From the NCBI RefSeq assembly GCF_009766065.1, contig NZ_LMUE01000003.1, positions 416,809 to 480,808 of the forward strand: a DNA stretch of 64,000 nucleotides, written 5' to 3'. Origin of the DNA: Dyella sp. S184. GTDB taxonomy: Bacteria > Pseudomonadota > Gammaproteobacteria > Xanthomonadales > Rhodanobacteraceae. Every line of letters starts with the position of its first letter. The stretch's first letter is position 1. Of the stretch, positions 27,436-37,299 are shown piece by piece. Made by a program: the position numbers and the translations under genes. Below the pieces are notes generated by a model. It was not told the origin of the DNA, did no database searches, and saw nothing but the letters and a program-made list of their open reading frames with translations.

Positions 27436-27867
27436 TTACTCCACGCTGCCGCCGGCCGCTTCGATGGCTGCCTTGGCGCCGGCGGTAGCCAGCAAACCAG
27501 ACAACTTCACCGCACGACCGATTTCACCCTTCAGAACGACCTTGACCTTCTTCGCGCGGCTGCTGATCAGGCCAGCCTGATGCAGCACGACGACGTCGAT
27601 CACGTCTGCCTTGAGATGGGCCAGCTGATACAGGAAGACTTCCTGGCTCTCGGCCTTCTTCAGCGAACGGAAGCCGACTTTCGGCAACCGGCGCTGCAGC
27701 GGCATCTGGCCGCCCTCGAAACCATACTTGTGGGTACCACCGGCGCGGGCATGCTGACCCTTGTGTCCGCGACCAGCGGTTTTGCCCATGCCCGAACCGA
27801 TGCCGCGACCGACGCGCAGGCGCGTCTTGTGCGAGCCGGCGGCCGGCTGAATGTCATTCAAACGCAT
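27436..27867 (-). CDS. rplO: 50S ribosomal protein L15
   Basis: A 143-residue L15, with the N-terminal [20 protein letters not shown] and [11 protein letters not shown] motifs. It follows rpmD by five bases and precedes secY by six. Confidence 0.98.
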   Translation of the reverse strand: MRLNDIQPAAGSHKTRLRVGRGIGSGMGKTAGRGHKGQHARAGGTHKYGFEGGQMPLQRRLPKVGFRSLKKAESQEVFLYQLAHLKADVIDVVVLHQAGLISSRAKKVKVVLKGEIGRAVKLSGLLATAGAKAAIEAAGGSVE

Positions 27868-27872
27868 GATGC

Positions 27873-28073
27873 TTACTCCTCGACCCGGACCAGGTAATAG
27901 ACCGTGTTGATCAGGCCACGCACCTGCGGGCTGTCCTTCAGTTCACGGACGTCGTTGATCTTGCCCAGACCCAGCGCCTTGACGCTGAGACGGTGACGCG
28001 CCTGCACGCCGCGCAGGCCCTTGACCAGGCGCACGCGCACGGTCTTGTCGGCGGTTTGTTGAGACTTAGCCAT
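27873..28073 (-). CDS. rpmD: 50S ribosomal protein L30
   Basis: A 66-residue L30 ([25 protein letters not shown]). The frame is open upstream to 28133, but the ATG at 28073 gives the family N terminus. It overlaps the end of rpsE by eight bases, which implies coupled translation. Confidence 0.96.
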   Translation of the reverse strand: MAKSQQTADKTVRVRLVKGLRGVQARHRLSVKALGLGKINDVRELKDSPQVRGLINTVYYLVRVEE

Positions 28074-28575
28074 TGCCGAGCACCTCATCCAGAGTCTTGC
28101 CACGCTTGGCGGCGATCTTCTTGGGCGAGGCAACAGCCTGCAAACCCTTGATGGTGGCGCGCACCAGGTTGATCGGGTTGCGCGAACCGACGGCCTTGGC
28201 CAGCACGTTCTTCACGCCGACCACTTCCAGCACGGCGCGCATGGCACCACCGGCGATCACGCCAGTACCCTCGGAAGCGGGCTGCATGTAGACGCGGGCT
28301 GCACCGTGGTTGGCCTTGATGGCATACCACAGGGTGCCGTTGTTCAGTTCGATGCTCACCATCTGGCGGCGGGCACGCTCCATCGCCTTGGAGATGGCCA
28401 CCGGCACTTCACGCGCCTTGCCATAGCCGAAGCCGACCTTGCCCTCGCCGTCGCCGACCACGGTCAGCGCGGTGAAGCTCATCTGGCGGCCACCCTTGAC
28501 GGTTTTGGCCACGCGGTTGACGGCAATCAGCTTTTCGAGCAAGCCGTCCGAATTTTCGCGATCGTTAGAAGACAT
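28066..28575 (-). CDS. rpsE: 30S ribosomal protein S5
   Basis: A 169-residue S5. The double-stranded RNA-binding domain ([38 protein letters not shown], quoted in part) and the C-terminal S5 fold are complete. A second in-frame ATG at 28587 would add four residues (MEKN); neither has a clear ribosome binding site, and the inner ATG fits the common MSxNDRE start. Confidence 0.95.
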   Translation of the reverse strand: MSSNDRENSDGLLEKLIAVNRVAKTVKGGRQMSFTALTVVGDGEGKVGFGYGKAREVPVAISKAMERARRQMVSIELNNGTLWYAIKANHGAARVYMQPASEGTGVIAGGAMRAVLEVVGVKNVLAKAVGSRNPINLVRATIKGLQAVASPKKIAAKRGKTLDEVLGNG

Positions 28576-28686
28576 GTTCTTTTCCATGTGCCCGGCAAGG
28601 CCAGGACTTTTGCTTGCGGCTGAGCCGCTTGGAGTTGTAGGTAGCGCAACGGGAATCAGGACCTGCCTGATTCCCAGGTAGTGCTT

Positions 28687-29040
28687 TTAGAACTTGAGGC
28701 CCGCTTCGCGCGCCGCATCGGCCAGAGCCTTGATGCGACCGTGAAAACGGAAGCCGGAGCGGTCGAATGCCACGGCGTCGATACCTGCAGCCATCGCGCG
28801 CTCGGCAACAGCCTTGCCCACCGCAGCCGCAGCCGTCAGGTTCTTGGTGCCCTTGAGGCCTTCGGCCACCGACTTCTGCACGGTGGAGGCCGCAGCCACC
28901 ACGTTCAGGCCAGAAGCATCGAACACCTGCGCGTAGATGTGCTGGCCCGTGCGGTGTACCGAGAGGCGGGCCACGGCCAGCTTGCGGATATGGCAACGCG
29001 TGGACTTGGCGCGACGCAGGCGATTTTCGTTCTTGTTCAT
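28687..29040 (-). CDS. rplR: 50S ribosomal protein L18
   Basis: A 117-residue L18 with the 5S-rRNA-binding pattern [15 protein letters not shown] and the [21 protein letters not shown] terminus. The gap to rpsE is 111 bases and shows nothing notable beyond a GC-rich patch. Confidence 0.97.
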   Translation of the reverse strand: MNKNENRLRRAKSTRCHIRKLAVARLSVHRTGQHIYAQVFDASGLNVVAAASTVQKSVAEGLKGTKNLTAAAAVGKAVAERAMAAGIDAVAFDRSGFRFHGRIKALADAAREAGLKF

Positions 29041-29085
29041 CGTGATATCTCCAGAAAGCGGATAGGCGCTGTACTTGTTCAGTAC

Positions 29086-29613
29086 TTAGGCCTTCTTGGC
29101 TTCCTTCAGCGTGATCTTCTCACCGGCATAGCGCACACCCTTGCCCTTGTAGGGCTCCGGCGGACGGAAGCCGCGAATCTTGGCCGCCACCTGACCCACA
29201 ACCTGCTTGTCGGTGCCCTTGATCAGGACCTCGGTCTGCGTCGGGGTTTCGATGCTGATGCCTTCCGGCGCCTCGAACACCACGGGATGGGAGAAGCCCA
29301 GGCTCAGGTTCAGCGACTTGCCCTGCATGGCGACGCGGTAACCCACGCCGACCAGCTCAAGCTTGCGCTCATAACCCACGGAAACGCCCTGGACCATGTT
29401 GGCCAGCAGCGCACGCGCCGTACCGCCGAACTTGTCGTCGGTGCCTTCAGCGAGGCTGATGGTGGCAACGCCATTGTCCACGGCAACGGTAACGCCCGGC
29501 AGGTGATGCACGGACAGCGTGCCCTTCGGGCCCTTCACGGAGATCGCGTCGGCAGCGACGGTCAGCTCCACGCCCTTCGGCAGGGAAATCGGTTTCTTGG
29601 CTACACGTGACAT
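29086..29613 (-). CDS. rplF: 50S ribosomal protein L6
   Basis: A 175-residue L6 with two repeated domains and the C-terminal signature [16 protein letters not shown]. It lies 11 bases after rpsH. Confidence 0.98.
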   Translation of the reverse strand: MSRVAKKPISLPKGVELTVAADAISVKGPKGTLSVHHLPGVTVAVDNGVATISLAEGTDDKFGGTARALLANMVQGVSVGYERKLELVGVGYRVAMQGKSLNLSLGFSHPVVFEAPEGISIETPTQTEVLIKGTDKQVVGQVAAKIRGFRPPEPYKGKGVRYAGEKITLKEAKKA

Positions 29614-29624
29614 TGAATGACTCC

Positions 29625-30020
29625 TTATGCCACTTGGCCGATGACTTCGCCGCCCAGACCCTTGGCACGGGCCTGCGCATCGGTCAACAGACCAGCGGAA
29701 GTCGAGATGATCGAGATACCCAGGCCGCCGAGAACCTTCGGCAACTCGTCCTTGCCGCGATACACACGCAGGCCGGAACGGCTGACACGGGAAATGGTCT
29801 CGATGGCCGGCTGGCCCTCGAAATACTTGAGCTTGAGCTCGAGCACCGGCTTACCTTCCTCGGTGGAAGTCTTGGCGTCGAGGATGTAGCCCTCGTTCTT
29901 GAGAAGGTTGGCGATTGCCAACTTCAGTTTCGACGACGGCATACGAACGGCCGGCTTGCCCATCGATTGGGCATTGCGGACGCGCGTGAACAGATCGGCG
30001 ATGGGATCAGTCATGCTCAT
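29625..30020 (-). CDS. rpsH: 30S ribosomal protein S8
   Basis: A 131-residue S8 ([16 protein letters not shown]) with the C-terminal [20 protein letters not shown] motif. The ATG at 30020 has AAGGATG seven bases upstream and is preferred to the open extension to 30068. S8 is the translational repressor of the spc operon in E. coli. Here an unusual 221-base gap with a promoter-like sequence precedes it. Confidence 0.97.
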   Translation of the reverse strand: MSMTDPIADLFTRVRNAQSMGKPAVRMPSSKLKLAIANLLKNEGYILDAKTSTEEGKPVLELKLKYFEGQPAIETISRVSRSGLRVYRGKDELPKVLGGLGISIISTSAGLLTDAQARAKGLGGEVIGQVA

Positions 30021-30079
30021 GAAAACATCCTTCAGAGTGCACCGATATCCGATAAAACCGGAAATCAATCAAATTGTGA

Positions 30080-30190
30080 GCCGACAGCAAGTCGGCCTGC
30101 TTTGCGCAGACCGCCGACTATATCAGCATTTCCAGGTTTTAGCGAATCTCGATGCGGTAGTCGCATCAACGGCGGCACAAACATGCCGCC
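30080..30190 (-). promoter_or_regulatory. Putative internal promoter and hairpins between rpsN and rpsH
   Basis: On the minus strand TTCGCT (-35, 30141-30146) and an extended -10 TGATATAGT (hexamer 30117-30122) are 18 bases apart. A hairpin with GGCGGCA and TGCCGCC arms (30171-30190) precedes the promoter, and a GCCGAC-TTGCT-GTCGGC hairpin (30080-30096) lies just after the expected start. It could drive rpsH and the distal spc genes separately. Confidence 0.5.
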
Positions 30191-30241
30191 GGGTGAACCA
30201 GTCGCGAAGCCTCGGCCTCGCAAACCAGTCCGTGTTGGGTA

Positions 30242-30547
30242 TTACCAGCTGGCCTTGCGCAGACCCGGCACGTCGCCGCGCATGGTCGCTTCACGCAGCT
30301 TGTTGCGGCCAAGGCCGAACTTCGCATAGACCGCACGCGGGCGACCGGTCAATGCACAGCGGGTGCGCTGACGCACCGGGCTGGCATCGCGCGGCAGCTT
30401 CTGCAGCTTGGTCTGCGCTGCCATCTTCTCCTCGTAGGAGGCGGTGGCGCTCAGCACGATCGCCTTCAGTTCACCGCGCTTGGCGGCGAACTTCTGGACG
30501 AGTTTGGTCCGCTTGATATCGCGGTTCACCATTGATGTCTTAGCCAT
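30242..30547 (-). CDS. rpsN: 30S ribosomal protein S14
   Basis: A 101-residue S14 of the long, zinc-free type (no CxxC pairs; [23 protein letters not shown]). It follows rplE by 14 bases and is separated from rpsH by an unusually long gap. Confidence 0.97.
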   Translation of the reverse strand: MAKTSMVNRDIKRTKLVQKFAAKRGELKAIVLSATASYEEKMAAQTKLQKLPRDASPVRQRTRCALTGRPRAVYAKFGLGRNKLREATMRGDVPGLRKASW

Positions 30548-30561
30548 GGATTACGCGCCTA

Positions 30562-31101
30562 TCAGTTGCGGAACGGAAAGCTGAACGCTGCCAGCAGAGC
30601 TTTGGCTTCTTCGTCAGTCTTGGCGGTGGTGGTGATGGAGATGTCCATACCGCGCAGCGCGTCAACCTGGTCGAAGTCGATCTCAGGGAAGATGATCTGT
30701 TCCTTGATGCCGAAGTTGTAGTTGCCGCGACCATCGAAGGCGCGAGCCGACACGCCGCGGAAGTCGCGGACGCGTGGCAGCGAGATGTTGATCAGGCGAT
30801 CAAGGAATTCCCACATCTGCGCACGGCGCAGAGTGACCTTGCAGCCGATCGGCCAACCGTCACGGATCTTGAACGAGGCCACGGAAACGCGCGCCTTGGT
30901 CGTGATCGGCTTCTGGCCGGAGATCTTGGCCATATCGGCTACGGCGTTCTCGAGCACTTTCTTGTTGCCCGCAGCTTCGCCCACGCCCATGTTCAGCGTG
31001 ATCTTGGTGATGCGGGGAACCTGCATCACGTTCTGGTAGCCGAACTGCTCGGTGAGCTTCGCCAGTACCTGGTCTTTGTAAAACGTTTCAAGGCGCGTCA
31101 T
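30562..31101 (-). CDS. rplE: 50S ribosomal protein L5
   Basis: A 179-residue L5 with the [11 protein letters not shown] and [21 protein letters not shown] motifs. It binds 5S rRNA in the central protuberance. Confidence 0.98.
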   Translation of the reverse strand: MTRLETFYKDQVLAKLTEQFGYQNVMQVPRITKITLNMGVGEAAGNKKVLENAVADMAKISGQKPITTKARVSVASFKIRDGWPIGCKVTLRRAQMWEFLDRLINISLPRVRDFRGVSARAFDGRGNYNFGIKEQIIFPEIDFDQVDALRGMDISITTTAKTDEEAKALLAAFSFPFRN

Positions 31102-31113
31102 GACTTGTGTTCC

Positions 31114-31428
31114 TTACGCGTCCACGACCTCGCCAGTCGAACGGAACACGCGGACCTTGCGCCCATCTTCGAGCGTTTTGGTGCCGACGCGTTCACCCTT
31201 GTTCGTGGCGGGGTTGAACAGCTGCACATTGGAGAGATGGATCGAGGCCTCACGTTCGACGATGCCGCCAGCCTGGTTGGCCTGCGGATTCGGCTTGGTG
31301 TGACGCTTGATCAGATTCACGTTGGAGACGAATACACGGTCGTCTGCAACACGCAGCACATCGCCGCGCTGACCCTTGTTTTTACCGGTAATCACGAGGA
31401 CCTGATCACCTTTGCGGATACGATTCAT
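31114..31428 (-). CDS. rplX: 50S ribosomal protein L24
   Basis: A 104-residue L24 with the KOW motif ([21 protein letters not shown]). The open frame extends to 31461, but the ATG at 31428 begins the conserved MNRIRKGD. Confidence 0.97.
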   Translation of the reverse strand: MNRIRKGDQVLVITGKNKGQRGDVLRVADDRVFVSNVNLIKRHTKPNPQANQAGGIVEREASIHLSNVQLFNPATNKGERVGTKTLEDGRKVRVFRSTGEVVDA

Positions 31429-31441
31429 GTCTTGACTCCGC

Positions 31442-31810
31442 TCAGAGCACTTCGGGAGCAAGCGAGACGATCTTCATGAACTTCTCGCTGCGCAGCTCGC
31501 GGGTAACCGGTCCGAAAATACGGGTGCCGATCGGCTCGAGCTTGTTGTTGAGGAGCACCGCTGCATTGCCGTCGAAACGGATCAGCGAGCCATCGGGACG
31601 GCGTACACCCTTGGCGGTACGAACCACCACGGCATTGTACACCTCACCCTTCTTTACCTTGCCGCGTGGAATTGCATCCTTCACGGTGACTTTGATGACG
31701 TCACCGATCCCGGCGTAACGGCGCTTGGAGCCACCGAGTACCTTGATGCACATCAGTTCCTTCGCGCCGCTATTGTCCGCTGCGGAAAGCGTGCTTTGCA
31801 TCTGGATCAT
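31442..31810 (-). CDS. rplN: 50S ribosomal protein L14
   Basis: A 122-residue L14, [18 protein letters not shown] at the start and [24 protein letters not shown] at the end (quoted in part), exactly the family length. First gene of the spc operon. Confidence 0.98.
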   Translation of the reverse strand: MIQMQSTLSAADNSGAKELMCIKVLGGSKRRYAGIGDVIKVTVKDAIPRGKVKKGEVYNAVVVRTAKGVRRPDGSLIRFDGNAAVLLNNKLEPIGTRIFGPVTRELRSEKFMKIVSLAPEVL

Positions 31811-31824
31811 GGCTGCACCCTCCC

Positions 31825-32112
31825 TTAGACTTTGGCGCGCGTGATGATTTCAACCACGCGGTGATGTTTGGTCTTGGACAATGGACGGCACTCGGCGATA
31901 CGCACGAGGTCACCCTCGTTTGCACCGAGATCGTCCTGCGCATGCAGCTTGGTCGAACGGCGAATGATCTTGCCGAGCAGCCAATGCTGCACCTGACGCT
32001 CGACCAGCACGGTGACCGTCTTGTCCATCTTGTTGCTGGTGACACGACCCTCGAGGGTACGCGTCTGCTTTTCTGATTGAACCTGTGCTTCTTGAATCTG
32101 GTTAGCGCTCAT
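31825..32112 (-). CDS. rpsQ: 30S ribosomal protein S17
   Basis: A 95-residue S17 ([21 protein letters not shown] core). It is about ten residues longer than the E. coli protein because of a polar N-terminal extension (residues 1-16), and the ATG at 32112 is the first available start. Confidence 0.96.
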   Translation of the reverse strand: MSANQIQEAQVQSEKQTRTLEGRVTSNKMDKTVTVLVERQVQHWLLGKIIRRSTKLHAQDDLGANEGDLVRIAECRPLSKTKHHRVVEIITRAKV

Positions 32113-32124
32113 GTCGGCCGTCCC

Positions 32125-32310
32125 TTACTTCTTGCTGCCGAGCACAAACTTCGTGCGGGCGATGTCACGCCGAACGCGGCGAAGCTGGTGCGGCTGTGTG
32201 AGCTGACCGGAGCCCTTCTGCATGCGCAGATTGAACTGCTCCTTGCGCAGATCCAGCAGATGCTGGTTCAACTCTTCGGCCGACTGGTTCTTGATTTCTT
32301 TGGTGGCCAT
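32125..32310 (-). CDS. rpmC: 50S ribosomal protein L29
   Basis: A 61-residue L29. ATG at 32310 overlaps the rplP stop (TGATG arrangement), so translation is coupled; a GTG one codon earlier is less likely. L29 sits at the tunnel exit where trigger factor and SRP dock. Confidence 0.96.
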   Translation of the reverse strand: MATKEIKNQSAEELNQHLLDLRKEQFNLRMQKGSGQLTQPHQLRRVRRDIARTKFVLGSKK

Positions 32311-32723
32311 CACATCACCGCCCGGGTCACAAACTGGGTCTGCACGGACAGCTTCGCTGCCGCCAGACGGAACGCCTCACGCGCCGTCAACTCGTCGACG
32401 CCCTCGATTTCATAAAGCATGCGACCAGGCTGGATCGGGGCGACCCAGAACTCGACGCTGCCCTTGCCCGCGCCCATGCGGACTTCGATCGGCTTCTTGG
32501 TGATCGGCTTGTCCGGAAACACGCGGATCCACAACTTGCCGCCACGCTTCACGAAGCGGGTGATGCAACGACGGGCTGCCTCGATCTGGCGCGCGGTGAG
32601 CGCACCATGCGTGGTCGCCTTCAGGCCGTACTCGCCAAAGCTGACGAGGTTGGAGCACTGGGCCAAGCCGTCGTTACGGCCTTTGAACTGCTTGCGGTAT
32701 TTGGTTCGCTTGGGTTGCAACAT
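32310..32723 (-). CDS. rplP: 50S ribosomal protein L16
   Basis: A 137-residue L16, [17 protein letters not shown] start and [21 protein letters not shown] segment. It lies 11 bases after rpsC. Confidence 0.98.
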   Translation of the reverse strand: MLQPKRTKYRKQFKGRNDGLAQCSNLVSFGEYGLKATTHGALTARQIEAARRCITRFVKRGGKLWIRVFPDKPITKKPIEVRMGAGKGSVEFWVAPIQPGRMLYEIEGVDELTAREAFRLAAAKLSVQTQFVTRAVM

Positions 32724-32734
32724 GGCAACTCTCC

Positions 32735-33490
32735 TTACTTCGCAGTCCGCTCGCGGCGGCCGTCACCGGCCTCGCGACGCGAATCGTTACGACGACCTTC
32801 ACCACCTTCGCGGCGCGGCTGCGAGGACGGCTCGTCCTTCGACTCCTGGGATGCTGCTGCCAGATCGAAGACCTCACCCTTGTAGATCCACACCTTGATG
32901 CCGATGATGCCGTAGGTGGTCTTCGCCTCGGCGGTGCCGTAGTCGATGTCGGCGCGCAGCGTATGCAGTGGCACGCGACCCTCACGGCTCCACTCGGAAC
33001 GAGCGATCTCGGCACCGTTCAGACGACCGGAGACGTTGATCTTGATGCCCAGCGCACCCAGGCGCATCGCATTGCCGACCGAGCGCTTCATGGCGCGGCG
33101 GAACATGATGCGACGCTCGAGCTGCTGCGCGATCGACTCGGCCACCAGCTGTGCATCCAGCTCGGGTTTGCGCACTTCATTGACGTTGATGTGCGTCGGA
33201 ACGCCCATCATGTCGCTGACTTCCTTGCGCAGCTTCTCGATATCCTCGCCCTTCTTGCCGATCACCACGCCCGGACGGGCGGTGTGGATCGTCACGCGTG
33301 CGGTCTTGGCCGGACGCTCGATCTGGATTTTCGAGATGCCGGCAGCGGCCAGCTTCTTCTTGAGCATATCGCGGACCTTGATGTCGGCCACGAGATACTT
33401 TGCGTAATCGCCCTTGTTGGCGAACCACTTCGAGTTCCAGTCCTTGGCAATGCCGAGGCGGATACCGGTGGGATGAACTTTATGACCCAT
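32735..33490 (-). CDS. rpsC: 30S ribosomal protein S3
   Basis: A 251-residue S3 with KH domain ([18 protein letters not shown]) and the C-terminal S3 domain. It is about 18 residues longer than E. coli S3; the extra C-terminal tail (from about residue 213) is rich in Arg, Glu, Gly and Ser and likely disordered. Confidence 0.97.
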   Translation of the reverse strand: MGHKVHPTGIRLGIAKDWNSKWFANKGDYAKYLVADIKVRDMLKKKLAAAGISKIQIERPAKTARVTIHTARPGVVIGKKGEDIEKLRKEVSDMMGVPTHINVNEVRKPELDAQLVAESIAQQLERRIMFRRAMKRSVGNAMRLGALGIKINVSGRLNGAEIARSEWSREGRVPLHTLRADIDYGTAEAKTTYGIIGIKVWIYKGEVFDLAAASQESKDEPSSQPRREGGEGRRNDSRREAGDGRRERTAK

Positions 33491-33505
33491 CGTCTATATC
33501 CTCGG

Positions 33506-33841
33506 TCAGTTACCAACAACCACAGTGATGTGGCTGGTGCGCTTGAGAATGCGCGAACCGCGGCCTTTGGCGCGGGCGTGCATGCGTTTCATCGCCGGAC
33601 CTTCATCAACGAAGATGCTGGATACTTTCAGCTCGTCGACGTCAGCACCGAGATTGTTCTCGGCGTTGGCGACGGCCGACAGCAGCACCTTGCGAACAAG
33701 GACCGCAGCCTTCTTGTTGGTGTAGGTGAGCACGTCGCTGGCCCGGCCCACGGGAAGCCCGCGGACCAGATCAGCCACCAGGCGTGCCTTTTGCGCCGAG
33801 ATGCGGGCGCCACGCAGGATCGCTTTGGCTTCGGTGCTCAT
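33506..33841 (-). CDS. rplV: 50S ribosomal protein L22
   Basis: A 111-residue L22 ([24 protein letters not shown]; quoted as its first part [20 protein letters not shown]). ATG at 33841 overlaps the rpsS stop codon; a GTG one codon upstream is the alternative. Confidence 0.97.
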   Translation of the reverse strand: MSTEAKAILRGARISAQKARLVADLVRGLPVGRASDVLTYTNKKAAVLVRKVLLSAVANAENNLGADVDELKVSSIFVDEGPAMKRMHARAKGRGSRILKRTSHITVVVGN

Positions 33842-34113
33842 CACTTACCCTTCTTGTCGCCGACATGGCCCTTGAACGTACGGGTCACCGCGAACTCGCC
33901 GAGCTTGTGCCCGACCATGTTCTCGTTGATCAGGACGGGTACGTGCTGACGGCCGTTGTGGATGGCGATGGTCAAGCCGACCATTTCCGGCAGGATCATC
34001 GAGCGGCGCGACCAAGTCTTGATCGGGCGCTTGTTGTTGGCGGAAACCGCAGCTTCCACCTTTTTTACGAGGTGAAGGTCGACGAACGGACCTTTCTTCA
34101 GAGAGCGAGGCAT
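33841..34113 (-). CDS. rpsS: 30S ribosomal protein S19
   Basis: A 90-residue S19, [15 protein letters not shown] at the start and [16 protein letters not shown] near the end. Follows rplB by 12 bases. Confidence 0.98.
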   Translation of the reverse strand: MPRSLKKGPFVDLHLVKKVEAAVSANNKRPIKTWSRRSMILPEMVGLTIAIHNGRQHVPVLINENMVGHKLGEFAVTRTFKGHVGDKKGK

Positions 34114-34125
34114 GTCGGTTTCCTG

Positions 34126-34950
34126 TTACTTCGTACGACGACGCACGATGAACTGCTGCGTGCGCTTGTTGTTACGGGTCTTGTAGCCCTTGGCCGGCGT
34201 GCCCCATGGGCTGACCGGATGACGACCACCTGAAGTCTTGCCTTCACCACCACCGTGCGGATGGTCGACCGGGTTCATCACCACACCGCGAACGGTCGGG
34301 CGAATACCCAGCCAGCGCTTCGCGCCAGCCTTGCCGAGCTTCTTCAGGCTGTGCTCGCCGTTGCCGACTTCGCCAATCGTGGCGCGGCAGTCGACCGAGA
34401 CGCGGCGCATCTCGCCGGAGCGCAGACGCAGCGTGGCGTAACCGGATTCGCGAGCCACCAGCTGCACCGAGGCACCGGCGCTGCGGGCGATCTGCGCGCC
34501 CTTGCCCGGACGCAGCTCGATGCAGTGGATCGTGCTACCCATCGGGATGTTGCGCAGCTGCAGGCAGTTGCCGGCCTTGATCGGCGCATCGCGACCGGAC
34601 ACCAGACGATCGTCCACCGCCACGCCCTTCGGCGCGATGATGTAACGACGCTCGCCATCGGCGTAGCACAGCAACGCGATGTGCGCGGTGCGGTTCGGAT
34701 CGTATTCGATGCGCTCGACGCGGGCGGCGATGCCTTCCTTGTCACGCTTGAAATCGATGATGCGGTATTGCTGCTTGTGACCGCCGCCACGGTGACGCAC
34801 CGTGATGCGACCATGATGATTGCGACCGCCAGTCTTGGACTGCGACTCGGTCAACGCCGCGTACGGCGCGCCCTTGTGCAGACCTTCCGTACGGACGCTT
34901 ACTGCGTCACGACGGCCGGGCGAGGTCGGCTTGTGGTTGATTAATGCCAT
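34126..34950 (-). CDS. rplB: 50S ribosomal protein L2
   Basis: A 274-residue L2 with the peptidyl-transferase-proximal signature [14 protein letters not shown] near residue 225. It starts with [19 protein letters not shown]. Confidence 0.98.
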   Translation of the reverse strand: MALINHKPTSPGRRDAVSVRTEGLHKGAPYAALTESQSKTGGRNHHGRITVRHRGGGHKQQYRIIDFKRDKEGIAARVERIEYDPNRTAHIALLCYADGERRYIIAPKGVAVDDRLVSGRDAPIKAGNCLQLRNIPMGSTIHCIELRPGKGAQIARSAGASVQLVARESGYATLRLRSGEMRRVSVDCRATIGEVGNGEHSLKKLGKAGAKRWLGIRPTVRGVVMNPVDHPHGGGEGKTSGGRHPVSPWGTPAKGYKTRNNKRTQQFIVRRRTK

Positions 34951-34967
34951 CTCACAAAACTCCTGGC

Positions 34968-35261
34968 TCAGGCCTTGGCGGACACGTCGATGGTCTGACC
35001 ATCGGCAAGACGCACATAGGCCTTGCGCTTGCCCTGGCGGCTGCCAGCGCGTTGACGAAAGGCTTTGACCTTGCCCTTGGTGTTGACGAGGTTCACCTGT
35101 TCGACCTTGACGTCGAACAACTTCTCCACGGCAGCGCGGACATCGGACTTGGTTGCCGCGGGGGCAACGACGAATACGTACTGGTTATGCTCGGCCAGAC
35201 GCGCCGATTTCTCGGAGATGTGCGGCGCGCGCAGCGTATCGAGAATGCGTTCGTTGTTCAT
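34968..35261 (-). CDS. rplW: 50S ribosomal protein L23
   Basis: A 97-residue L23 ([20 protein letters not shown]). The ATG at 35261 has GAGGAG upstream and overlaps the rplD stop in an ATGA; the GTG at 35270 has no room for a ribosome binding site. Confidence 0.97.
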   Translation of the reverse strand: MNNERILDTLRAPHISEKSARLAEHNQYVFVVAPAATKSDVRAAVEKLFDVKVEQVNLVNTKGKVKAFRQRAGSRQGKRKAYVRLADGQTIDVSAKA

Positions 35262-35860
35262 GCCAGCCACTCCTCGACTTTCTTCACGGCATCAACCGTC
35301 ATCACCACGTGGTCGGAACCGACCAGGCTGACCGGGTTCAGGCCCATCACATCCAACACGTGGATATACGGGATGTTGCGTGCGGCCAGGAATACCGTCT
35401 CCGAAGCATCTTCGGACACCAGCAGCACGCGACCGGATACTTCCAGCTCGGCCAGCTTGGCGACCATCGCGGAGGTCTTCGGCGTCTCGACGCCAAAGCT
35501 CTCGACGACCTTCAGGCGACCCTGGCGGATCAGCTCGGAAAAGATCGAGCGGATCGCAACGCGGTAAGCCTTGCGGTTGACCTTCTGCTCATAGCTGCGC
35601 GGCTTGGCAGCGAACGTGCGGCCACCACCGACAAAGATCGGTGCACGGTAATCACCGTGCCGGGCGCCGCCGCCCTTCTGCTTCTTGAATTTCTTGGTGG
35701 TACCGGACATCTCGCCGCGCGACAGCTGCGACTGGGTACCGGCACGGCCGCCCGCCTGATAGGCGATGACGACCTGGTGAACCAGGGCCTTCTTGTACTC
35801 ACCGCCGAACACTTCGTCCGACACGCTGAGCGACTTGGCGCCAATAACATTGAGTTCCAT
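35258..35860 (-). CDS. rplD: 50S ribosomal protein L4
   Basis: A 200-residue L4 with the [21 protein letters not shown] loop region. In E. coli L4 is the autogenous regulator of the S10 operon, acting on the leader by attenuation and on translation. This matters here because the leader upstream of rpsJ contains terminator-like hairpins. Confidence 0.98.
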   Translation of the reverse strand: MELNVIGAKSLSVSDEVFGGEYKKALVHQVVIAYQAGGRAGTQSQLSRGEMSGTTKKFKKQKGGGARHGDYRAPIFVGGGRTFAAKPRSYEQKVNRKAYRVAIRSIFSELIRQGRLKVVESFGVETPKTSAMVAKLAELEVSGRVLLVSEDASETVFLAARNIPYIHVLDVMGLNPVSLVGSDHVVMTVDAVKKVEEWLA

Positions 35861-35871
35861 GGCGTCTCTCC

Positions 35872-36513
35872 TCAGCTCTTCGTCGTCGGGCGGATGATGA
35901 CGTCGCCACCGGTTGCACCCGGTACCGCACCCTTCACCGCGATCAGATGACGCTCGGCGTCGACCTTGACCACTTCCAGACCCTGCTGCGTACGGTTGAC
36001 CGCACCCATGTGGCCGGACATCTTCTTGCCCGGAAACACGCGGCCCGGGGTCTGACGCTGACCGATGGAACCCGGCGCGCGATGCGACAGCGAGTTACCG
36101 TGGGTAGCGTCACCCATCTTGAAGTTCCAGCGCTTGATCGTGCCCTGGAAGCCCTTGCCTTTCGACACGCCGGCAACGTCGACGATCTGGCCGACGGTGA
36201 ACACGTCGTCTGCCTTGATCTCGCTGCCCACGGTGTACTTGCCGAGATCGTCGGCAGACACGCGGAATTCCCACAAGCCACGACCCGGCTCAACCTTGGC
36301 CTTCGCGTAGTGACCTTTCAGCGGCTGCGTCAGCAGGTTCGCGCGCTTGCTGCCCGCGGAAACCTGGACGGCGCTGTAGCCATCGTTATCGTCCGTCTTC
36401 AACTGGGTCACGCGGTTCGGCGTCGCTTCAATCAGCGTCACCGGAATCGAGCGGCCATCTTCAGTGAAGAGTCGGCTCATGCCGCATTTGCGGCCAACCA
36501 ATCCGATACTCAT
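35872..36513 (-). CDS. rplC: 50S ribosomal protein L3
   Basis: A 213-residue L3 ([20 protein letters not shown]) with the [19 protein letters not shown] signature, the region methylated by PrmB in many bacteria. The frame is open to 36537, but the ATG at 36513 has AGGA upstream. Confidence 0.98.
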   Translation of the reverse strand: MSIGLVGRKCGMSRLFTEDGRSIPVTLIEATPNRVTQLKTDDNDGYSAVQVSAGSKRANLLTQPLKGHYAKAKVEPGRGLWEFRVSADDLGKYTVGSEIKADDVFTVGQIVDVAGVSKGKGFQGTIKRWNFKMGDATHGNSLSHRAPGSIGQRQTPGRVFPGKKMSGHMGAVNRTQQGLEVVKVDAERHLIAVKGAVPGATGGDVIIRPTTKS

Positions 36514-36533
36514 CTTCGTATCCTGTCTGTCGC

Positions 36534-36845
36534 TCAACCGAGCTTGATCTGAACATCGACGCCAGCGGCGAGATCAAGCTTCATGAGCGCGTCCACGGTT
36601 TTGTCGTTCGGGTCGATGATGTCGAGCACACGCTTGTGCGTACGGGTCTCGTACTGGTCGCGTGCATCCTTGTCGACGTGCGGCGACGTCAGGATGGTGT
36701 AACGCTCGATTTTCGTCGGGAGTGGAATCGGGCCGAGTACCGTTGCGCCAGTGCGCTTGGCTGTCTCGACGATCTCACTAGCTGAGCGGTCGATCAGACG
36801 ATGATCGTACGCCTTCAGCCGAATCCGAATCTTCTGGTTCGCCAT
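36534..36845 (-). CDS. rpsJ: 30S ribosomal protein S10 (NusE)
   Basis: A 103-residue S10 ([20 protein letters not shown]), also the NusE antitermination factor. It is the first gene of the S10 operon. A long leader with a promoter-like sequence and two terminator-like hairpins lies upstream. Confidence 0.98.
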   Translation of the reverse strand: MANQKIRIRLKAYDHRLIDRSASEIVETAKRTGATVLGPIPLPTKIERYTILTSPHVDKDARDQYETRTHKRVLDIIDPNDKTVDALMKLDLAAGVDVQIKLG

Positions 36846-36967
36846 AACCGTGTCCTGTTGTCGAAAGAACGTAATGTGAAACGAAACGGCTTCTCACCGC
36901 CTCGCACAACCCTTTACCACCACATCGGCAGCCGCAAACCAACTACGCGACCCCAAATTCGAAAAGA

Positions 36968-36995
36968 CCAAGCGAGCGCTAGGCGGCTCGCTTGG
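36968..36995 (-). terminator. Second terminator-like hairpin in the S10 leader
   Basis: On the minus strand a perfect ten-bp stem (CCAAGCGAGC with GCTCGCTTGG, 8-base loop) is followed by TCTTTTC. It lies 122 bases ahead of the rpsJ start. Confidence 0.6.
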
Positions 36996-37014
36996 ACGTA
37001 ATTGCGTATCACGC

Positions 37015-37052
37015 AAAAAAACGTAATCAGCAGGGCTGCACCCTGTGATTAC
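37015..37052 (-). terminator. Strong intrinsic terminator / attenuator ahead of rpsJ
   Basis: On the minus strand GTAATCA-CAGGG and CCCTG-c-TGATTAC arms form a stem with one bulge, directly followed by a G and seven T. It could end the tuf transcript, or act as an attenuator about 100 bases into an S10 transcript started at 37159-37187. The rest of 36846-37299 shows no gene. Confidence 0.75.
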
Positions 37053-37158
37053 ATTGAATTGCGAGGGCCATCCCGGCCTGCGAACTCGAAGCGCATCCTG
37101 CGCCTCATTTCGCGGTAGATCGACCGAGGACTAGCCTCTATCGATAAGCAAGCTGCGA

Positions 37159-37187
37159 AGTATACATGCAAATTTCGGCTTAGTGAA
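37159..37187 (-). promoter_or_regulatory. Putative S10 operon promoter
   Basis: On the minus strand TTCACT (-35, 37182-37187) and TATACT (-10, 37159-37164) with a 17-base spacer. The predicted start near 37152 gives a leader of about 306 bases before rpsJ. Confidence 0.6.
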
Positions 37188-37264
37188 GTACCCCGATGAA
37201 AAACATCGCAGGCTGTCTCACTTGACCGACGTTATCCGACCAACAGGCCGGATCAACGGCAGGA

Positions 37265-37294
37265 GTTATCCCGGCAGCTAGCTGCCGGGATAAC
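37265..37294. terminator. Perfect 30-bp palindrome after tuf
   Basis: GTTATCCCGGCAGCT and its exact reverse complement form an unspaced palindrome six bases after the tuf stop codon. It has no T run on the minus side. It is probably the 3' end structure of the tuf transcript, as a weak terminator or an exonuclease barrier. Confidence 0.55.
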
Positions 37295-37299
37295 AGGAC

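Noticed and set aside
26818-27897. 359-codon plus-strand open frame across secY and rplO
   Set aside because: Antisense shadow in a conserved ribosomal operon; composition is shadow-like.
37015-37190. Known riboswitch in the S10 leader
   Set aside because: No conserved core of a known riboswitch class was recognised; only a promoter and terminator hairpins are supported.
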